A DNA stretch of 64,000 nt, taken from Ectocarpus siliculosus. Its lineage: Eukaryota > Sar > Phaeophyceae > Ectocarpales > Ectocarpaceae. A program made the translations under genes and the position numbers. Positions 47,262-57,196 of the stretch are shown here, piece after piece. The notes below the pieces were generated by a model. That model saw only the letters and a program-made list of their open reading frames with translations. It did not search any database and was not told where the DNA came from. Location of the stretch: the NCBI GenBank assembly GCA_000310025.1, contig FN649748.1:2500145-2564144 (forward strand), read 5' to 3'. How positions within the stretch are numbered: position 1 is the stretch's first letter; the number at the start of each line of letters is the position of its first letter.

Positions 47262-49500
47262 GGCACGTGCACGCTCGTTTCCATGGCGACCAGAGTTCGA
47301 CAACCGCCTGGGCCTGGGGCCCTGCTGACTCACACACAGACATGTGCAAGATTTCGCTGTGGTCGCTACAGCAGTACATGTAGTCCCTGGCCTACATGTA
47401 GTCGAGAGAGCGTTGTTCGCATCAGCCATGAGAAGCACAACAACGGCCATTCTTGTTGATACTACCATCTTTCCCCAGATTCTCCAAGGTCTTCTTGCTC
47501 CTCTCGTGTTCCTCATTCCTCCCGCACCTCTCTGCTCTCCTGAGAGTTGACCATCTGACCATCTGCATCATCAGGGACTGCTACATGTTCTATGAACGCA
47601 TGCACGCCTACTCTCATTATTCAAGAAAAAAAAAGACCCACCTTCGTGACATGTGCCCGTCCAAGTTAGCCCGTCATCATGCGATGCAAGAAAGATGCCA
47701 TTGTAGACAGGTGCCCCATCAGGGACCATCTCGTCTCTCTCTCTCGTTACCGAAGCTCTCCCGGCACGACCAGCAGCGCTCGAATGGCCAAGATCCGATG
47801 GGGACCTTGGAGCGGTGCTTCGAGGAAGTCTCATCGCATCCCGGCGAGGAATTCTGCGTGGAGCTTGGACGATGACCTCGTCGGACTGCAGAAGGTCTGT
47901 GTGTATGCCACGGGGCCCGGGTGCTATTGATCATTACAATGCTACCAATGTATGGATGTATGCGTACGCACTCGCCACGCTTTTTGGTTGTCCGTTGTTG
48001 GGTTGGTTCGTGCGGCTATTTGGTAAGCTTCGTCTGGTGCAGACCTTCGAGGCCTGATCCTCGCGCTTCTGAGCGATCAATCACCATTTCACCATTTCAC
48101 CATTTCACCGTGAAGAAAAGTCCGTCGGCGAGATCGGCTCTTCGGCGAGATCGGCTCTTCCGCCTCTCCCGTCGCTCTCTCTCTCCCTGAGTGCATGTCG
48201 AACGTCGAATGTACCCGCCCTACATTACGCGAACTTTTTGCAGTTTCCCGATGTACGTTTGTTGTTTTCACTTCGAGACGGTGGGTCTAGACACGGACGG
48301 TGGTCTAAATAGTAGGAAGCCTCGGTGACTCGGCAGTGAAGAATTCAGAATTCAGAAATTAGCATGCAGTGCTGCACGGCTGAAAAAAAAAAAAGATGGC
48401 GGCGGAACAAAGAATATCGGCTTACACAGAAGAGCAGCGCGACCGGCGTACATCCACCCAACGCTAAAGGTTTACAGCAGTAGACTATTCCAATAGCTAT
48501 CTAGGGAACCAAGATTTGCCGAATTCCGTCCACTGTAGGCTGAAAACTTGTCGGCGCAACCCGCAGCACGTGCCCGAAAAAAACGTGCCGATCGTATCTA
48601 CGCGGCGCAACCACGCTGCTGTGCACCCGCCAAAGAGACCAAGCACGAAAACGCGCCCACCACAGCATCAATCGCCACAAACATTTGACGGAAAATGGAC
48701 TGAGCGCCAGAGAATAGATTGCATAAGTTTTCAACTTAGTTAGTGCAGATGATCGAGAGGTAGGCACGAATGAAGTTGAAAACTTGCGTTCGCATATAGG
48801 CACCGTGCTTATGCCCTGCCACAGCGCCGGCAACACCGAGCATTGGTAATGTAAGCTGCTAATCTTGTGGTTGTATAGCAACTGGAATTGTGCTGCAATA
48901 CGAACTACAGGTGGAGTACTCTTCAATGGCGTCAGCTAGGTTTGAACTGAAATTGCTGTTGGTGGTGCCCCCCTGTTATTGCACCGCACACGCTTGCTTG
49001 TGCCTGTTGGAGTCGGGACCGCAGACCTAGCAGCACAACTCTCCTGATTCCTAACGAAAAAAATGCAAGAAGGGTCGAGCGACTACTGTAAAACGGCACC
49101 TACGGTAACAGTGAGTTTGGCCACTGATAACGTTGTGCTACGTGGTGTCGCATGCAGGCACGGTCGGCATATATATGAACACATGTAAGTACTTGTCTCG
49201 ATGTACATGAGTACGCCCTGAGCATTGGGTGTGGCGAGAACGCCGGAAATACTTACACACGAGCACCGCACACAAGATCGGGACCCCCGGGTTGCCCAAA
49301 CCTATCAACATCACGCCCGAAGGATACAACAACTAACTTATTTACAGTCAGTACAATACCGGCCCAACGCACACAGCACCCCAATACTAGGTTTCCGGCA
49401 GTTTGCCGGAAAACGCGAAGAACAAAATATTATGCGAATAGACAACGGACACCCGGCTTGGCCGAAGAAAAATACCTCCCCCCCCCCTCCCCCTCGGCCT
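47262..49500. other. mostly intergenic; one possible minus-strand exon
   Basis: On the minus strand from about 47890 to 47647 a frame encodes ERDEMVPDGAPVYNGIFLAS and ends at a good donor (acgaag|gtgggt). It could be a 5' exon of the kinase, but its phase (1) does not fit the nearest acceptor before 47261, so I leave it out. The rest shows short repeats (tcaccattt near 48085, cttcggcgagatcgg near 48130) and no gene. Confidence 0.35.
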
Positions 49501-49506
49501 TGTTTG

Positions 49507-49757
49507 CCATCGGGGTTTGGGTTTTCGTCGCTTGGCAACGACGTTGTAAAACAAGCCGCCCCCCCCGGTGTTTACCATCGGGGTTGGGTTTTCGTCGCTT
49601 GGCAACGACGTTGTAAAACAAGCCGCCCCCCCCGGTGTTTACCATCGGGGTTGGGTTTTCGTCGCTTGGCAACGACGTTGTAAAACGAGCCCCCCGCTCG
49701 GTGTTTGCCATCGGGATTGGGTTTTCGTCGCTTGGCAACGACGTTGTAAAACAAGCC
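49507..49757. repeat. minisatellite, four units of about 67 bp
   Basis: Units start (ccatcgggg or near) at about 49507, 49575, 49641 and 49708. Each contains gggttttcgtcgcttggc followed by aacgacgttgtaaaac and a C-rich spacer, with few differences. The core can fold (cgtcg...cgacg). It has no spacers of CRISPR type and no coding capacity. Confidence 0.85.
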
Positions 49758-50586
49758 AATTCACTTCGTGAACTCGGCAACCAGGTTACCGTTTTTTTTT
49801 TTTTTTACCTCGGTTTTTTTTTTTTGGCGGTAACCATAATGGTGGTCGAGTAGATCATGTTGTGCGGGGTGGAGGACCCTCACTCCGCGCAACGGGGGAT
49901 GATCGCACCACGTTGTGTTAAAAGCACCCTCGAGGCAGTTACACAGTGCTTACAACTGTCTCTGGAAGTGAAAGCACCAGAAAATAAATTAAGTCATACC
50001 TAGCTGTCATCCGTACGCAAGGAAGTAAGCACAAGATGCCGAACACCCTTAGCAGGATGCAGCTCACCCTTCATGCGACTCGCCAAATACCTCACGGCGC
50101 TTCGCGCTTGGTGATGTGAGAGCCTGGTCCGGTGAGAACCCGGCGTGCTCCGTCCCGGCTTTGTAGGGATGCGAGGTCAATGGTCAAACGACTACGGCAT
50201 GCACGACTATGAGTACACCCCCCCCCCCGCCCCCCGGTCCACCTCCCTGCGCAACTAGGAACTAAAATTCGCCCCGGGCGGAAACGCGGGCTCTAGTCGG
50301 CTTGAAAGTATTAGGCTGGAGTTTGTCCGTCTGATGTCTCGTACCCCGGGGTCGTCGTATCTCGTGGATGGATGCATCCAACGGAAGTGAAGCACGGACG
50401 GACCTGTTCAACCACCAACAAGGACGCGCGAAGTATGTCATTGAAACATGGAGTTAGGATAATCAGACCACACGATCTTTCGGTACGACGTGGAGATCTG
50501 ACGTGCAATAATGCCGGGCACGACATCCCCAACCCCAATCCCAAGGAACGATATATTATGTACCTGCCTGAAGAAGTGGCCAGATC
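49758..50586. other. intergenic, downstream of the large minus-strand gene
   Basis: Contains T runs at about 49792-49806 and 49813-49825 flanked by ggttaccg and its inverse cggtaacc, and a C-rich run near 50218-50238. A plus-strand frame beginning 50372 is antisense to the acidic tail of the neighbouring gene and is not supported. Confidence 0.4.
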
Positions 50587-50761
50587 TCAGTTCCAGGCGT
50601 CGGTTACGAGATCCGCAACCCCATCATCTGTGTCTCCATCACTCCAGTTGGAGTCGACGCTCTTCTCGCTCACCCCGTCAGGTTCCCCATCGCTGGAGCC
50701 AGATTCGCTCGAATCCAACTTGATCAAATCGTCGAGTGCTCCGACCGAACCGTCGCCGTTA

Positions 50762-52746
50762 TCATCCGACTCGGGGTTCCTCCAACTCTGCGTTCTTAGA
50801 TTCCGCGGCCTCGCCGGCGGAAACGTTCTTGCTCGCAGGCGACTCGGGGGTCCCCGCCTCCACGTCGTTAGGTTCCGCTCCGTGCGATTCCTGCTGCCTC
50901 ATAGAAGCGGCAAAGAGTGCCATGGCGTTGGCAACACTGTAGGATGGCCGTGGTCGACTCTCGATGGGTGGCTGGGGTCGGGAGGTTCCCTCTACCCGTC
51001 TAGTTTGAGGAGCACCCACCGTAGGCCGTGACGCAGACCCCCCCGCTGCACGCACGGGTGCCGGCGCCGCCCGCCTTAGGGTGCAACGATTTCTGCAGCC
51101 GCAAGCGAGCGAGCACTTCTTGTTCTTGCACCTACACCTGTTGCACAGGGCCGTGTCCGGATTGCAACCACACGCAAGCGTGACTGTCTTTCGGTCAGGG
51201 GCGATGTAAGCATACTCGGACAGGTCAAGCACGCAGTTCTCCTTTGTGAGTTCGTCGCCGTCGCTCCCCTTTCCTCGTGGGTCGACGCTCCATCCTTTGC
51301 CGGCAAACTCTGTAGCCGGCATGGTCTCCCTCAGGCCATTCTGCCAGTACCGGAAGATTGCGTTACCTCGTTCTGCCTGCTTGCGCAAGGAAAAAAAAGA
51401 TGGACAGGTGGCTGTCGTCTTCTTCTTAGGGAGTTGGAAGATGGCGTAGCGGATCACGTCCACGTAGCCCTCGACGTCGCCATCAACGCTTTCGACCAGC
51501 TGGGCTGGAGTCAAATGAGCAGTGCCAAACGCCGCCTCATCCTTGTAGAAGAACATGGTCGCCAAAAGCTTCGCGCATTCGTCGACATGCACGGCCCACG
51601 TGCCATCCTCCTCCTCGAAGAACAGCGGCTTGTCAAACAATCCCTCCGTCCTGAGGCTCTTGAGGGCCAGTACCCACATCTTGTCGAACGGCAGCCCGGA
51701 AATTGCCGGGAGGTAGTCACAGCCCGACTCCAGGAACGTTAGGACGAACAGACGTACCTTGTCGTTGTCCGTGGGAATCCAGCTCCTGAACGTCAATGGC
51801 GGCCACGCGGACTCGCTTCCGTCCTGGAGTTCGCAGATGCTGGCGAACACTCTGTTAATCCACAGGAATTTGGTCTCGCCACCCACGACCTTCTGGACGG
51901 TCACGTCAACCGCCCCCTCGCCACGAGGCCGGAGCCAACCAGTTGTCATCGCCAGTAGTATGATCATCCATAGGTCCGTGTCTACCGACGAAACGACCCA
52001 CTTGTGGAAGCTTTTCCCCCAGTACCTCTTCGCCCAAACGATGAAGTGTATCACGGAGAGCTCCGCCTCGCCGATGTCTGGCCCTCGCTGCCGCTCGACG
52101 CCGAGTGTCGGGTCGTTTCCGTTTCGAAAGTGAAGGAGTGATTCGGTTCCGGAAAGCGCCTCCGTGGCACCTACCCCTCCCATTTCAAGGCCTACGCCCT
52201 CCGCATCTACACCAGTTGGATGACCAGCACTCAGACCAGGCTCACCTCCGACGCCATAGAATGCGATGATTCCGTTCGGCTTAGGGTCGCCGGTCCAGAC
52301 TTCATCAGCTAGCACGCGCATGGCGAGGTAGGCGGCGATTCCGTCCCGCGCCGCCTTGTCATGGGCTCGAAGCCATGGTCCATACTGTAACGAAAGAACA
52401 GGGTCCGTTGACTTCGGGTCGAAGGTCCGAGAGCACTCACCAAGTTTCTCGGTCCTCCCAAGCTGCTCTTGCCCTTTGATTACCGGCACCAGTTCCTGTC
52501 GGTCGTAGCACACCACGAGTAGCTCGGTTGACTGCAGCCACTTCGACAACAGCTGCCTCTTGAAGTAGTCGATTATTCCCGCAGTTCCCTTCTCGAGATA
52601 TTCCGGGTGCACCCCTTGGTGGATTGACACGGGAAGATCCACGCCGTGAGCGTCGGCGTCGTAAAACGGGTCGTCTGCGAACCCGTCGGCACAGTGCTCT
52701 CTGACCCATTTCCCTGGACCTGCCGCCTTGTTGGCGTGCTTAGCTC
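50762..52746 (-). CDS. XPG/FEN-like nuclease and CXC-like exon of the large gene
   Basis: 661-codon open exon (within a 712-codon frame). In the numbering of that frame, LLVVCYDRQELVPVIKG near 128-144 resembles the first Asp and V-P-x-K stretch of FEN/XPG nucleases. GEAELSVIHF near 277 resembles the XPG-I E-A-E box. VVSSVDTDLWMIILLA near 302 carries the D-x-D, and ESGCDYLPAISGLPF near 391 the G-x-D-Y/helix-hairpin start. After AIFRYWQNGLRETMP and GKGW there is a dense Cys cluster (577-606; C-x-C, C-x2-C-x-C, C-x3-C-x-C), like a tesmin/TSO1 CXC half-motif that binds zinc and DNA. Together these suggest a nuclease with a DNA-binding tail. The acidic tail that should follow is in another frame after about 50770. 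Confidence 0.55.
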
Positions 52747-52928
52747 CTGATACGTATGGGGAGACATTTCCACCAGGGGTGTTTGGGGATGGGGGGGGTG
52801 AACACAACGTGATGCGGTATGCATAATGATAATAGCACTCAGATACACGGGTGTGGAGAGTGGGTGAGCTTCGGCTGGGAGCGAGAGCACGATATGACAA
52901 CCTGTATTGCGCACGCTCTCTTCCTCAC

Positions 52929-54396
52929 CTCCCGTCGCGTTGGCCATGCTGTACGGTGTGGCCGCTCCTATAGACGCCACCATTTCCAGCATCTGGTCTT
53001 GCGTCACCACACCCCCACCTTCTCTGGCCGCATCGAACATGTTCAGCGTGAGGGCCTTCCACTCTTGTCCCCCAGCGTAGGCATTGCCGACGGAATCATT
53101 CAGTGCAGACGACCTCCCTTGACTCTTCGTGGCCTTGTTGATGCTGTTCCTAGCCGGGATGGAGAAAACCTTCTTCTTCGTCGCGCCCTTGAGCTTCGCG
53201 CCGTTGAGTTTTTTCTTCTTGAAGACGTAGTACAGGATACACTCCCGCAGTTTCGCACGAGCCTTAGCAGACGAGTCGAGAATCTCTTGCCACTTGACCG
53301 GCGGAAACACTCTCCCGTCCAACGCCACGACCTTGTCTTTGCCATCTCCGCCTTCAAATGCCGGGCTCTCTCTCAGGCAGTCCATCGCCGCCCTGACTGC
53401 TGGTGCACGTTTCACCGCCAACTCTCTGCAACGGTCCCTCTCCGTGCGTGGTTTCTCGATGAAATGCGATTCGAAGTCGAAGATGGCGACTTCACGAAGC
53501 TGGGCAATCGGTGCCAGCTTTTCTATCGTGCTTGAAAGGATCCTTTTCGTCAATGTCTTGTAGAGACGATTGGACACCTCCTGCCGCTCGTCCAAGCCGA
53601 TCCGTGCAAACGTGTCAGGGCCGAGTGAGACGGAGAATAGCTCGGATACGACCCTCATATCATTGCGCAAATAACGCGACACCTCCGTCAGATGATCTAC
53701 CACGAGGAACTGGTACTTGTCTTTGCCGGTGATGAAAAAAATGGGGGCGATACGGCGAAGGCCTTCAAGCCTTAGCCCGAAGTTCCCCGTACGCAGGGCA
53801 GTTCGGAACGCGATGTACGCAGGGTAGTCGTGCAGGAGGAACTGCTTCCACACAGCGAAAGTCTTGCGAGACTCCGCCCGTGCCACGATCCACCGAACCA
53901 CCCCGTCTACCACCTTGTCCTCTTCCACCGGTCTGTCACTTGGAGTCGGCAAACTCTTCAAGTATTCCTCTCGACACAGAGCCATAAACGCCGCCCAAAA
54001 CGCCGTTATGTGGTGGTGGGCCCGACGGTAGTTGCTCCCCTCCCCCGACTTCGACCCGTCTGTGCCCAAATCCTTCGCGACGAACTCCACGCCAGCACCC
54101 CAGTATCGCCTAAGCATCGCCTTGGCCATGTGCAACAGCAAATGCCAATCGCCGGGGTAGCGACGGACTTGTCGGTACTCGCGCGGGTCCTGTGCCATGA
54201 CGTGGTACATGTGCTTGTATGTCTCCTCGTCCCCACCGAGTATGAATGGTGCACCAGCCTTACCGGCTGGGGACCCACACCAGATACCTTGTACGCGCTG
54301 TATGGCTCCCTTCATATCGCTGAAACGCTTGGTGGAACCCTTCTGGATGAACGCGTATCGCAGTTGCTGCGGCGATTTGCCCTCGGGTGTGATGGC
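52929..54396 (-). CDS. central exon of the large gene (GDWHLLLH region)
   Basis: 489 codons between acceptor cacgtag and donor gggag|gtgagg, phases 0 and 1, both matching the neighbours. The exon begins AITPEGKSPQQLRYAFIQ. It continues YPGDWHLLLHMAKAMLRRYW, GVEFVAKDLGTDGSKSGEGS, NYRRAHHHITAFWAAFM, LLHDYPAYIAFRTALRTG, GLRRIAPIFFITGKDKYQFL and DERQEVSNRLYKTL. The well-conserved His, Asp and Trp residues look catalytic or structural, but I cannot assign a fold. The C-terminal third is Lys-rich and likely disordered. Confidence 0.5.
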
Positions 54397-54729
54397 CTAC
54401 GTGTTCGAGGAATAGTGTGCAGGGCGCGAATCAGAATCGACGCACGCCATATATAATTGGGTAGTATACGTTCAGTCATATGGGATAGGTAGTGGAAAAC
54501 CCCGAAAGCAAGGAGGGATAAAGCATAAAAATGGTGTCTTACCTTGCGGAGTTCAGACTCGAAGCATGTGTCTGCCGCAGCCCTGTCGGTTGTTCCGCGC
54601 CTCAGCGAATACGCCGCGGTAGAGTTCGGCCGAAAACTCGTTATATTGCCGTGCTCCGTCTTCCCGGTCCCGCTCCGGCCCCATAAGGACGTCCTCCACC
54701 GTAAGATCTCTCCGTCTCTTTACCAACCA

Positions 54730-55544
54730 TCAGTCGTCCATTCGACCTACATCGGGCCCTACCGTCAAGGCCGTCGCAGCGATGAAGGGAAGATGAGGCC
54801 CCTCCCCCTGGCCAACTCCGACCCTCGGGTCAAAATCACAGTTGTCCAGGGGAATGGCGGCGCACTCGGCGTCCCGGCTCAGAAGGTCTTTGTCCTCTAC
54901 GAACCTCGCATGGTAATCTTCTCGGTGCTGAATTTGCGACGTCGTCGCCCACAAACCGTGCTCCGCGACAAAGTTGATCACATCGCGACACGTACCCTTA
55001 GACTTTGCCCACTGAGCCCCTTTGATGTCGTGCGAACCCATGTGCCGACCACGCAAAATGGCCTTTACCACCACCGTACACATCACCAGAAGCCTACGAT
55101 GCGTGGATCGCCTGTCGCGGTTAAGGCTGTCGATATGCCTGGCCTGTTCTTCGGTTCGTGGCCCTAACGACACCATCACTGCTCCTTGACTGGTTGACTG
55201 ACCTCGTTCTTCTTTTCTCCATCACTGTCCTCGCACTCCAAGTCGCCCGAGGTGGTAGGGCACCGTCCGTCTCGCCCTTCGGTCTGCCATATCCAGGGCT
55301 CTCCAGGATGTTCGCTCTCTGATGCGATGATCTCGCGATACAGTGCCATGTCCGTCATGCTTTGGTACAACCCAACCAAGGACGGAGGAAACGCGGATAG
55401 TAGAGTCTCTCTGGGTGGCTTCACTTTCATGTCCAACTCATCGACGTAGCGATGCTTCTCGCGTGTCCCGGGGGTGTTCTTCAGGGCAGGGTCACTCTCC
55501 ACGTCGGCTCGAACAATTCTACCAGCTGCCCGCACGACGGACAT
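54730..55544 (-). pseudogene. frameshifted DN-x-D region of the large gene
   Basis: Two overlapping frames (55544-55176 and 55179-54730) carry ETLLSAFPPSLVGLYQSMTD, then RRLLVMCTVVVKAILRGRHM, CRDVINFVAEHGLWATTSQI and IPLDNCDFDPR before a TGA. After that TGA the same frame continues with LTVEDVLMGPERDREDGARQ. A further shift is needed to reach the donor at 54543. I recall the pattern 'short hydrophobic helix, vi..l...G...s, D-N-x-D' in large element-like proteins. Confidence 0.5.
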
Positions 55545-57196
55545 CCTTGCGTCTGCGTCCTCCGTGTCCTCTCGACTTCCTTCAGAATCGACTCGAGAGA
55601 CCTACCCTTACCCGCTAGCTGGTTGGATGGTGGCTGTGCGGGTGCTTTACGTCGAGCACGCAGAATTAACTCAACGAGATGCTTGTCCCCAAGGGTGTTT
55701 GGGAAGAGGAAGAGTTCCCGCTCGCGTGCATCTCCTTGAGCTCCGTCGGCTCGGACCAATCGTGATTTGCTGTCGGGGTCTGCGTCCCTCCCGGTAAACA
55801 AGTCCAGGACGATGCTTCGTGCGTACTTCCCCGTTATCTCCTCCATGCCAACCTTCGCTCGTTCAGCAGCTAGCCAACCGGCGACGTCCTGCCAGCAAAG
55901 GATCTCACCTCGACCGAGGACGTCATCCACCATCCTGCGCACCGTGCTCAAAGGCTCTAGAAGCGTCGGCGCCTCGTCCCCCGAGCCACATGGCTTGTTC
56001 GCTGCTTGCTCTGGCGGTTTGTCGTCTCTCTTCATGCCGTTCAAGCGGCTCTGGTAGCAACGGCCGCACCACCAGTCACCATCACTCACCATCGCATTAC
56101 TCTCCGCGACATGATCTCCTGCAGCATCCATGGGATACCACCTTACGCGGCTCTTGTCCGATTTCCGGTACTTGCATTTACTGCATTGGCGAAGCTCTGC
56201 CTTCCTTTCTTTCTCGGCGAAATAAGCTAGGAAGCAGTCTGGGCGTTGGCAGAGGCAGTCCTTGCTGGGACTAAAGTCTCGCACGAAAGCTAGAGGCAGG
56301 GTTTTCTCTCCTTGTCTCAACGCGGCTACGAAGGTTACAGCTCGCCCTAACCGGTCCGCGCGGAGGTGCGTGAAACCTTCGTCGTCCGGCAACCTGTGGC
56401 ATGCCGAACATAGTCTCTCGTCGGCCGAGTGCACTACACTCCCGGGGCATGTGCTACACTCGGTGCGAGGGTAGTGTGTAACCCAACCGCATTCCTCACG
56501 GCCGCACGCCTTTTTTCGCTTCTTGCCTGTTGGTTGTCCTACAGGTAGCACCGCCGGGGCAGAAAGTCTCCTACCCGCATTCCGCTTGCCTGGCAGATGA
56601 CCGGCTTGTCTTGGGTTACCGCCGTGGCTCCTACGCCGAGTATCAACGGGGTTATTCCCCCCGGCCTCTGATTGTCGCCGTTCATCTTCGGCAATCGCGC
56701 GATCTCTACGAGCCGTGGCCTCCCTCCTGGCCTCGCTCTGCTGCTTGTAGTAATCCTCCTCCTCGAGCTTGCTCTCGAGGTTGGGTAGGCACCCACCCGT
56801 GACACTAGCAGAGGGCCTCCTCTTCCTCCTCCGTTTCCTGCCCGACCGGGTCTTTCCTCCCGTCCGACGGACACGTGCACCGGAATCTCCCGCGCCGCGC
56901 TTTGTCGCGGCGATGGGGGTGCGCGCCTCGTTGGTTAGGTAACCCTCTCCCCTGCTCCCGCTCCGTCTCCGTTCACTCGTGGCGTCTCCTTCTGTGTCGT
57001 CGACCATTGGCTGACGCGGTGTTAGCGCGCCTTCCGTGAGCTGGCGAAGGGTTTGTATCGGCTGTATACCCCCGCTTCCGGGTGTAGAAGGGCTCCCATA
57101 CTGGTTCCGAGGCAACGCCGGTGGCGTACCCGGTAGAGCTGTGGGGCTCTTCACCCCACAAGCCGGTTGGCCCACCCTACGTGGACGGGAATTCAT
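55481..57196 (-). CDS. N-terminal Cys-rich frame of the large gene
   Basis: 571 codons from ATG 57196. Residues 1-230 are Arg/Pro/Gly-rich and disordered. From about 230 there are paired Cys motifs: CGREECGWVTHYPRTECSTC, LCSACHRLPDDEGF, CLCQRPDC, QCSKCKYRKSDKSRVRWYP, DGDWWCGRCYQSRL and, at the end, GCPSCGQLVE. They look like several zinc sites, as in DNA- or chromatin-binding modules. The frame closes at 55481, where the next frame takes over after a shift. Confidence 0.5.
   Translation of the reverse strand: MNSRPRRVGQPACGVKSPTALPGTPPALPRNQYGSPSTPGSGGIQPIQTLRQLTEGALTPRQPMVDDTEGDATSERRRSGSRGEGYLTNEARTPIAATKRGAGDSGARVRRTGGKTRSGRKRRRKRRPSASVTGGCLPNLESKLEEEDYYKQQSEARREATARRDRAIAEDERRQSEAGGNNPVDTRRRSHGGNPRQAGHLPGKRNAGRRLSAPAVLPVGQPTGKKRKKACGREECGWVTHYPRTECSTCPGSVVHSADERLCSACHRLPDDEGFTHLRADRLGRAVTFVAALRQGEKTLPLAFVRDFSPSKDCLCQRPDCFLAYFAEKERKAELRQCSKCKYRKSDKSRVRWYPMDAAGDHVAESNAMVSDGDWWCGRCYQSRLNGMKRDDKPPEQAANKPCGSGDEAPTLLEPLSTVRRMVDDVLGRGEILCWQDVAGWLAAERAKVGMEEITGKYARSIVLDLFTGRDADPDSKSRLVRADGAQGDARERELFLFPNTLGDKHLVELILRARRKAPAQPPSNQLAGKGRSLESILKEVERTRRTQTQGCPSCGQLVELFEPTWRVTLP

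Larger units (their letters stand above)
50587..57196 (-). pseudogene. large mobile-element-like gene: Cys clusters, DN-x-D region, XPG/FEN-like nuclease, CXC-like cluster
   Basis: A single minus-strand gene can be followed over 6.6 kb. Two introns are clear and in phase: 54542-54397 (aag|gtaaga to cgtag) and 52928-52747 (gggag|gtgagg to atcag). The order of parts is a Cys-rich N-terminal frame, a frame ending with IPLDNCDFDPR, a GDWHLLLHMAKAMLRRYWGA segment, a nuclease-like segment with GEAELSVIHF, VDTDLWMIILLA and SGCDYLPAI, a Cys cluster, and an acidic tail ending at 50587. At least five lesions break it (frameshifts near 55500, 55180, 54600 and 50770; an in-frame TGA at about 54730), yet three frames of 571, 489 and 661 codons remain open. 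I recall large uncharacterised proteins with the same order of motifs in animals and protists; that is memory, not a search. Terminal repeats were not found. Confidence 0.6.

Noticed and set aside
49507-49757. A 15-base match (gttttacaacgtcgt, minus strand) to the start of lacZ alpha, suggesting vector contamination
   Set aside because: The match does not extend, it is repeated four times inside a 67-bp minisatellite unit, and no polylinker or further vector sequence is present.
49507-49757. CRISPR-like array
   Set aside because: Units are nearly identical along their whole length, with no variable spacers, in a eukaryotic intron-rich context.
50372-51031. 219-codon plus-strand frame
   Set aside because: Antisense to the acidic tail and Cys cluster of the large minus-strand gene.
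54600-54690. A P-loop-like GRSGTGKT on the minus strand
   Set aside because: It lies in a frame that is not the protein-like one there (LTVEDVLMGPERDREDGARQ), and no Walker B or ATPase context follows.
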